The position numbers and the translations under genes are program-made. DNA of 64,000 nt from the NCBI RefSeq assembly GCF_036417845.1, contig NC_089994.1, positions 16,138,001 to 16,202,000 on the forward strand, read 5' to 3'. The notes under the pieces were generated by a model. That model did not search any database. It was given only the letters and a program-made list of their open reading frames with translations, and was not told where the DNA came from. Below, in pieces: positions 36,801 to 45,800 of this stretch. Position 1 is the stretch's first letter; the number at the start of each line of letters is the position of its first letter. This stretch comes from Apteryx mantelli (taxonomy: Eukaryota > Chordata > Aves > Apterygiformes > Apterygidae).

Positions 36801-39800
36801 AATACACATAGCAGATCCATGTGAGCATGCTCAGCACCAGGCTCCTTTCTTTCAGCAGCCCTTATTTTAGTTTAACGAGTGTTGGTTGTATCCATTAGCA
36901 ATAAAATACAAGTTTAAATTTAGTCCCTGCCAGGCATGAAAATGTTTTCTTGATATTTTTGCGTTAACACTTTCCCCCTTGGAGATGTTGATTTAAGAAG
37001 TCTAAATGTTTCAAGAAAACATATCCCCTTTTTAGGGTTATGTTGTTCCCCTTCTTTTGATTATTTTGTCTCAATGTGAATGTATAAAGCTGTATATATT
37101 CACATTTGTACGTATGACACATGCTTCTGCTATTGCTGCTTGAATAAGCCTGCTTTGATTTTTGTTTGGGGTTTTGGATGTGTTTTTTGAGCTAATTATT
37201 TTGCTTTTCTCAATCAAAGACCGCTCTTGCAGCCACTTGTCTCTCTGCCTGCCGTGGTGTTTGCTGTCTTTTCAAAGCAGAGCTCCAATGAAATGTGTTT
37301 CATTCCAATCACTTTCGAAAGGGGTTTTTTTTTGCCTCTAAAAGCCTTGTTTGCCTCCTCTTCCTCCTCTCGAGTTCATCTTGCCCAGCCTCTGTCTGTC
37401 GGTCTAATATTTTGATTTCCCTGTTTCAACTTTGTAGCAGATGTTGTTCAGTCTCATGGTGCCGTCTTCATGGAAAGCGCGTCCCTGTCCACCCCCATGT
37501 CCGCCCCTCAGTTCAGGGGCTTCCGGCGAGCCAGTGAGATCAGCATTGCCAGCCAGGTCTCAGGAATGGCAGACAGTTACACTGCTTCCAACATAGCCAA
37601 CAGTAAGTGCTTCCCCCCTCCGACGCTGCCGCCACGCACCACGCCGTCCCGCCCTGGGACACGTCCGCCCAGCTTCTGTCTGTCCGTCTGTCTGTCTGGG
37701 GTTACGTTCTCCGTGGAGAGCAAGAAGTCGGAACTGTTCCGCCTTAGCCCGGTTTTCTCCTAGCCGGTGTTATCGTATCCTTCAGAGGAACGGATGCCTT
37801 TGGTTATAAGGCGGGGGCCGTCACGCTGCTGTGCGTGTTGGATTCTGCTGGTGCTTATGGGTGTAAATTGATCAAATATTGGGGGAAAAAAAAACAAACT
37901 GATCATGCTGAGCACCGTTTGGCTGCTGTGCATGGTTAAGGTTAATCCAGAGGGATGTTTGGTAGGAGTCTCGGGACTAGTAGGGATCTGCCCTGCTAGA
38001 TTAGTAATGCAGGATGTGGTATGTGGCTTGATGTGGGTCACATTGAGATGACCCACAAAAAGTGGGGGTGAGCAAGCCCTTCCGTGATACTGAAAAGGAA
38101 AAACAGAGCTTTGGGTTATTATATTAGAAATTCAGCCTCTCTGTAGCCTGCAGAGCAGCTCAGAGAGTCGGCCGAGTTCTGACCCCTGTGCCAGAGCTGA
38201 GCGACGAGTAAAAGGGATTTTGTTGTTTGTCGAGACCTGTGTAACCTCCCCAGCTCATACGGCGGGGAACAGCAGCCTTCGTTAGCGGCTCAGCACGTTC
38301 CTCGTTCCAGCCGAGGTGCGAGATTAGCAGGGCCTGTCCTTGGGGAGCTCAGACAGCTTGGACAGAAAGAGGCTGAAAAACAGATTTAAAAACCAAAAAA
38401 CCTTCAGCCCAAACTTTCTCCTGGAAGGTGGTGAAAATTTAGAGATACTGCAGCACATGAGGTTACAGGGCCGTGAACCGCTCAGCTCGTAATTAATTCC
38501 TGAGGTTAATCACGCTCCCTGGGCGGATGGGAGGCCGTGGCGCAGGTCGGCGGCGGCGTGCCGTAGCGCCTGGTCCCGTTTGAGGCGATGGTGCAGCAGG
38601 ACTAAACCTCCCGTGCTGGGACCAAGGAGGTTTTCCTTCCCCGCGCGGGTCCCGGCACCTCCTCCCCTCTCTCCGGATGAGGTACCTTGCCGGCTGCTTG
38701 CTAAGCATTACTCTGCCGTGGGAGGAAGGCTCCTGCGAGAGGAGGCGTTCATTTTGGGCTGGTTTCACGCCTGCGGAGAGCTGCTACGCGCAGCCGGCCG
38801 GGGAGGAAGGTCCGCTCAGGCCTCCCCTTCCTCGCGCGCAGCCGTCTCGGCTGCTACCGCTTTCCCCGCGCTCCCTCTGACCGCTTTGACTTCGCTTTGC
38901 GTTACTTGCTCCTGCGCGTGCGTCACGGCAGTCGAAACCCGTTTCCGATGCGAGAGGAGGAGACGGGCCCTCGGTGGCCGCCCTTGCGCCCTGCGGAGCT
39001 GCTCGGCCGTCGGAGGCCCCGTCGGGTGCGGGATGAGGCCGTGGGATGCAGCCACGGATGAGGGCGAGCTGTGCCTTCGGCTTAACTCCTTCCTCCCAGC
39101 CGCGAGGGTGGTCACGGCCCCTTCCTTTGCGTCCCAAGTGCTGCCCCATCCTCCAAGCCCCGGCTCTGTCTTGGCGGCTGTCAGGCTCAGCTTTATTCAG
39201 GCAGTGGCATCGGAAAGCCACGGAGCTGAGGGCTGGATGCGGCCAGCATTTATCCCATCGGAAGAGCAGGAGGAAACCCAGAAGGGCACTGCGGAGCGGC
39301 GGTCTCCTCTTCGGAGTTCTCCCTAGTGCGCGTCTTTCTTGCCCTGTGGATTTCTGGAGGATGAAACTGATGTTACCTTCAGCACACGTGCGCCATAATA
39401 ACGTGTGATTTCTGCTTTGTTTTCTGTATTTTATTTTTATTTTTAGAAACCAAATGCCACCTTAATCATTGCAGAGGGTTTAGCCTTCTGGCCCAACTTG
39501 CCCTCCCTCACAAATCCCCTACCCAGACCTCGTCCAAGAGACGTAGGCAGCGTAAGCCTGAAATCCCTCTGAGTCACTTAGGAAGAAAGCTCAAAGGGCC
39601 GTCGAGCTGGGATCCGGGCTGTGCTCTTCGGATACCCGACCTGGACATCAAGAAAGGTATTCTGGAGAGAGGCGCTCCGCTGCACCCTCCTCTCTCGTTC
39701 GATGGTCACCAAACTTCACAACAGATCTGCACGCTTTCTCCTTTCACTGAGGCACTTGCAATTTCCCATTGCACTTTTTTAACAAGTATTTCCGTCACTT

Positions 39801-42800
39801 TGCTCCAAAGATCAGCCTTAACACTGCTAACAGCGGGCAAGAATGGGATTTCTTCCCGGCAGCGCTGTGGGCGCAACGTGTCTGCCGCCCCCGCTCTCAT
39901 ACTGTCCTTTGAGCATGGAAGAGAAAATCCTGGCTGCTTCGTTCTGAAAGTGCCCAAGCTGGGGACTTGCGTGGAAAGTGAAAGGTTGGGACACGACCAG
40001 GAACCGGCAGTTTGGAGCGCAGGGGTCTGAGCGCTCCGGAAAAGCCGTGTTGATGCAGCAGTGCCCTCCTCCGCCTGCCCGGGGCTCGCCGGGAACGCGA
40101 GGGCCGTTAGGATGTGGGAGCCTGTGCCACGGTTGTGCCGGGGGAGCTTTGCGCGGGTCTCCGGAAGGAGCAGGCGGGTCTGCGTCTCCAGCGCATCGGC
40201 TGCGCTTGGCACCAGCCAGATTTCCCCTCCCAAGAGGGTTTCGTTGGATTGTGCCTTACACCGGGCAGCTCTCCTGGAAGCCCGTAGAAAGGGAAAATTG
40301 TCAGAAAATACCAAGCTCGAGAAAGGCCTCGTCAAAGCCCCAGCTTGCAGCCTGCATGCGCCCGCAGCTCCTCCTCCTGCTCTCTTGACTTGGCTCCTCT
40401 CCTCTTTCCGTGGCTCTTCTCCAGGCCGGAGCGCGCGGGAGTTGAGGGCTCCTCGCAGCTGGGAACGCAGCCCGCGGCGTCGGGCTTGGAGGCTTTGGGC
40501 TGAGGCGCGGACCGGAGAGCGTGTGCGCGGGCAGGGTCGGGGCGGACGCCTGGCGGTGTCCCACGTGGGAGCGGAGGGTGCGTGTGGCATGTGAGAGCTG
40601 TTGCCACCTGCCTGGGGGAGAAGCTTTTCTCTACTGGCTTTAACTTTGCTCCCCGAATCCCAGGCTGCAGAGCGCTGGAGCCCCGGATGCTTTTCTTGCC
40701 GGCCGCTCCGGAGGCCGCGCTCCAGGCGAGGCCGAGCCGGCATCTCAGGGACGGCTGGGAGCACCGGCCCCAGCAGCGCGCCCCGGAGCGCCCTGCCTGG
40801 TGGCTCGGGTGCCTCCGAACCTCGCTGGCGGGCTCCCAGGATCCAGATCCCGCGTAGGGCAGCCACTACCTGGCTGCCAAAGAGTTTTTATTCCTCGATG
40901 AAAGCCAAAGGAGGCGGACGTGGGGCTGGAGGCGGTCTGGGCGCGTGCTGGCCAGTTAATACCTGCCCTCTAGCGCCTTCCTATCTGCTTAAATAAAGGT
41001 GCTGGTGCTGGTGCCGCTGCGTGATCCTCGCCGGGTCCGAGCCAGCGCTGAGCCCTGGCTCGGCTCTGTCCTGTCTCCCCAGTAAGACCAGCCGGGGAGC
41101 AGCTTCCCAGCGCGCCTGGAGCGAGGAGCCAGTGCCTTGGCGTGCTGCTCGTGACCGAGACCGCACGTGCAGGCGAGCCCTCTTTGAACAAGTCTTTTTC
41201 TTCCAGTTGCTGCCAAATGGTGGGGAACCAAAAGGATCGACTACGCTCTTTACTGTCCCGACGCCCTGACGGCTTTTCCGACGGTCGCCCTGCCGCACCT
41301 CTTCCATGCGAGCTACTGGGAATCCACCGATGTCGTCTCCTTCCTGCTGAGACAGGTACAGCCGTCCCCTCCCGCCCCCAGTATCCCTTGGGCCATGTTT
41401 CTGCTGAAAATCACTTTGGGCTCTTTGCTTTTCCCCTCTGCTGCACCTTCTGTAACTCTTTTTGACGCTTAGAGATGAGAAAATCCCCTTTGCTGCAGCA
41501 GATCCATTTTCTTTCCTTTCTTTTCCCTTCTCACCTGTGTTTTTAACAGAGTTGTGCCCACGCAATATTCACCGGTGTGCGTGTCGCGCCCGGTTAGCTC
41601 GGCTCTGGGTTTTGCCACCAGAACAGGCTTGAGATGGTCTCAGCAAGGAGCCTTGGAGCGAACCCAGGGCTGTCTCCTGCCGGCGAAACCCGGCACCCTG
41701 GGTTCGTGGAAGCGAGCTGTTCCCTATGTGTGTGTTTGGATCTCGAGCCTGAAACTTGAAGAAAACTTCTTAGTGTAAAAATATAAATAGCACCAAATAT
41801 AACAAAACCGAAGGAGAAGCCTTGTATGAATTTGACGTGAGCTGGTAGATAGCGTTTGCTGCATTTTGGCCTTCCACGTGCTGCTTAGGAATGCCGAGGT
41901 CTCCTCGAGGAGCTCGGGCCCGCGTGCTGCGTCGAGCTTCAGCGCCTCGCTCCCCTGGGGCTCGGTCAGCGCGCATTGCCGGCGCCCGGCACGTCGGGCT
42001 CTATCAACCCAGTTTGGCCTGAGATTTAAATTTGCTGTTTGAAACCTCTTTTTCCTAAATAAATGTGTTTTTTTTGTCCCAGTTCCTTGGGGACGAGGGG
42101 GAGTCATTCGCGTTGCGAAGTGTGCAAACCCCCAAGGAACAGTGCGTAGAGCCCAGCAGTGGAAGAGCGAACCCGAAAGCAGCTCTCCTTGGGGCCGGCG
42201 TTGCCCACCTGGGCTGAATGACAGTGGCGAAGACAAAGCCCGAGCAGTGCTCAGCACCGCAACGCTCAGCACGGCGCTGGCTTTGCGCTGCATTAGCTCC
42301 GCTGTTGAGCCATCGCCACTCTCTCCCAGCCTGCTCAACCGCAGCTCGCAATTATTTATGACCCTGCTGGCAAACTTTCTCTTGGCGCTGGTTCCAGATT
42401 GTTTGGGAATGTAAACAACGGAGATGTCCATGCTGGGGGCAGCAGAGCCATGGTGATAATCCAGCGTGACCCTTTCTTCCCTGGCGGCGAGGTGGCCCTG
42501 CGCTTGCTGCTGGGAGACCACAGCCTGCATTGAACTTCACCTAAGGGGGTCGAAATGAGGGAAAGGGACCCAGGCAGCGCATCTGAGAGGGATTGGGGAT
42601 GGCACAGCAGCTAATATGCAAAACACTGTACTCAAGGAATAGCACAACCGATTATCTGGGATTCGGCACAAACCTGGCTGCGTAGCACAGCGTGGCGCTT
42701 GCGGCTCGAGATGCCTCCTGGCCGCTCACGGCTGCCGGCGGCCGCCTCTGTAGCGTGGCAGCCCCCCTCGCCCGGCACGTGTCCCTACTCCTCTCTGCCT

Positions 42801-45800
42801 TGAGACCGTGATTTTTCTCATTCCTTTCCTTTTGCTGCCCTTCCAGAGCATCGTGCCACTTCTTCCCCTAATAAGGACTTGCTTTGAACCTCCTTTGGAA
42901 GCCATCTCTGGACAAAAGCATAAAAGCAAGCTGTTGAATAGTTTTAGCCTCCAAAGAACAAATCTTGTTAAAGCAAACCTAAGTAGGCCTCAAAATAGTT
43001 TCTCAATTTAGATCATTTTCAGTAAGATGTGTTGTTTTGTTGCCCTCGGGTTTCCCCGAAATCCCTCCCAGCAAACGCAGCCTCCCGGGATCCTCCTGCC
43101 ATTTTGCTGGCAGAGGAGCAGCTTCAGCGCTGCCGAGCTGGCCTGGCTCAGCTCGCTTCGGTCCAGGGTGGTGGGACTGCCGCGGATCACACAGAATACG
43201 CTCAAGCACTTGTAAAATAGCCCACGTGTAAGAGCCTCCGTAGCTTTTTGAAGGGCTGGGGTGGCACGGGCAGAAGGAGGGGTCCCGTGCCCGTCGCTGA
43301 CATGATGAGGGGTCTGTCGTCCTGCAGGTGATGAGGCACGAGAACAACAGCGTCCTGGAGCTGGACGGGAAGGAGGTGTCCGTCTTCACCCCCTCCAAGC
43401 CCCGGGAGAAGTGGCTCCGCAAGAGGACGCACGTGAAGCTGCGGGTGAGGGTGCTCGGGGGCCACCTCCATGGCAGGAGGGAGGGCTGTCGGGTTTGGGC
43501 TGCGAGAGGGATGGCGGCGAAGGCAGCTGGCGTGGGACGGCGGGACAGTCGTGCCGAGGCGGAGGGTTGTATCAGGCAGCTGGTGCATATTAGTGTTTAT
43601 ATCCCACTTGTATAACTGTGAGAGAGACACCTGAAGGATCTGTGCCAGCAAGGTCTCCTCTTGGTGTTGAGTGTCTGTGAAACACAGAAAGCATTGGCTG
43701 TTGGTCAGGGAAAGTGAGCAAGCTTCTTTCAAAGTCCAAAAGCACAAGTTCCCCGTTGAGTAAATGCCCTTCGCTCCCAGGAAGTATCTCTGATTCCCGA
43801 AAGGGGCAATTCTGTGCTAGAGCTAAAACAATGTCAGCAGATTTCTGCTGGCAACTGTTTGTGTTGCCTCCTAAATCCAAAGTATATGTCAACGATAGTA
43901 TCAGAATTACTCATACAAACTGCTGTTTAAATTGGCTCTTCGGGTATGCATGGTCAAATCCCCCATTGCTGTGGGGCACAGATGCTCACCGCTGTTACAG
44001 GTCAAAACTTCTTTCTTTTCTAAAGCTGTGTGACCATGGGTGACACAGAGGGAGGGAATGGCCCAGAGGAACCCACGCTCCGTTTGTCCAGTGGTGTTTG
44101 GCGTTGCGCTGTGAGGCTGTCCATCGCTGCGGACTCGTGGGACCGACTCATTTGTTCTTGCCTTTTTCTTTTTTTCCATCTTTGACTTGTGCAGAACGTC
44201 ACAGCCAACCACAGGATAAATGACACCATCGCTAATGAAGACGGGCCCCAGACCTTAACTGGAAGGTTTATGTACGGTCCATTAGATATGGTCACGCTCA
44301 CGGGGGAAAAGGTACTGTGGCTGCACGGGGGGATATGCACCGTGTGGGGAAAACAGTCCTGGGGGACAGGGACAGTGTTAGGTGATGCTCCCTTGGTGCC
44401 TGCCTGGGTCTGGCACCCTTGCGTCCTTGCCAGGCTTCCCTGCTCACACGCGGGTGGTGCCTCCTCCCAGGACCAGCTGTGATCAGGAAGGTTTTCAGAG
44501 CTGAGGCCAGGTTTCATCCCAGCAGCGGGATGTTGGGGCGCTTCTCAGCTAGATCTGCAAAGTGCAGGTGGAAGTAGGACCCAGCCCTGCTGCTGGCCAA
44601 AGGGACTTGGGTGGAAGGTCCCAACACTTGACCTATTCTAGTTGGCTGTGTCACCTTTGATGCTGTTGTTGACTCAGCCTTGCTGTCTTCCCAGGTGGAC
44701 ATTCACATCATGACCCAGCCGCCATCCGGAGAGTGGGTTTACTTTGACACCGAGATCAGCAACAGCAGTGGCAGGATTTCTTACGTCATCCCCGAGAGCA
44801 GGCGCTTGGGCATTGGCGTGTACCCCGTCAAGATGGTGGTCAGGTGAGGTAGCTTGCGTGGCGGGGTCTGCAGGAAGACACGAAGTGCTTGAAACGGGCC
44901 GTGTGATTGCATGATGCAAAACCACACAGCTGTTGCCAGTGAAGGAAAGGGGCATTTGACTGGGAAAGTGACTGTTTGCAGAATATGGTCCCTCCTTATG
45001 TGGGAGCTCAGACCCTCAGGTGTGTTCGGAGTCTGATTTGCCAGCAACGGGACAAAGCTGTATTTACAGCTGTAAGAGGAGAAGCTGCGTTTGACTCCTG
45101 CCTCACCACCAGCGTGGTAATTGATTTCCTGCTGCAGGGCAGGCCTTCTGCACCCCAGACGTCTGGCCTTGCTGTCATCTGCAAAACTGCACAGCTAGGC
45201 ATATTTTAAAGACCGTAAACTTGTCCTTGAGGGACAGAACTTTGTTCTCATGGTAAATCACAGCCCAGGGCTCCAGCCTAGCTCCGATTGCTGCCATTCA
45301 GCCCTGGAAGGGGGAGAAGAGGGGTGTCTTTTCAGTGGCAAACCTAGCAATCTCTTCTTGAGGGTATTTTTTTGAATCACTGAAATGCCCTGAAGCCAGG
45401 GCTCCAGAGGACTATTCCCAGCCCTGCTTTAACTCGCAGGCGTTTCTGCAGCGCCTATCGCTGCTGTAGCTGAGGGTGGTGTAACCAGCAGAGGCCTGAG
45501 GCCGGATTTGGGGTCCTACACTGGGCTTGCAATACCTTTCAAAAGAGCCTCCATGTCTTGAAGCCTTTAAATACCCGTGTCCCTTTCAGGGGTGACCACA
45601 CATACGCAGACAGCTACATCACGGTTCTGCCAAAGGGGACGGAGTTCGTGGTGTTCAGCATCGACGGCTCCTTTGCAGCCAGCGTGTCCATCATGGGCAG
45701 CGACCCCAAAGTCCGCGCCGGAGCGGTCGACGTTGTAAGGTCAGGGGCTGGGGCGGTCGGTTCGTTTTGACCCCGGTGTTGCTGTAGGTCCGTAATCCAG

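Noticed and set aside
38580-39326. 248-codon plus-strand open frame in a CpG island
   Set aside because: Composition-driven (Ala, Arg, Ser, Pro); not in phase with PITPNM2 exons and no supporting acceptor or donor for inclusion.
39706-40866. 386-codon open frame on the minus strand
   Set aside because: Lies entirely in a CpG-rich PITPNM2 intron. Low-complexity Ala/Arg/Pro composition and no recognisable domain; long antisense frames are expected in such GC-rich DNA.
41724-42530. 268-codon minus-strand open frame in an intron
   Set aside because: No domain, no codon or motif signal, and no splice partners seen.
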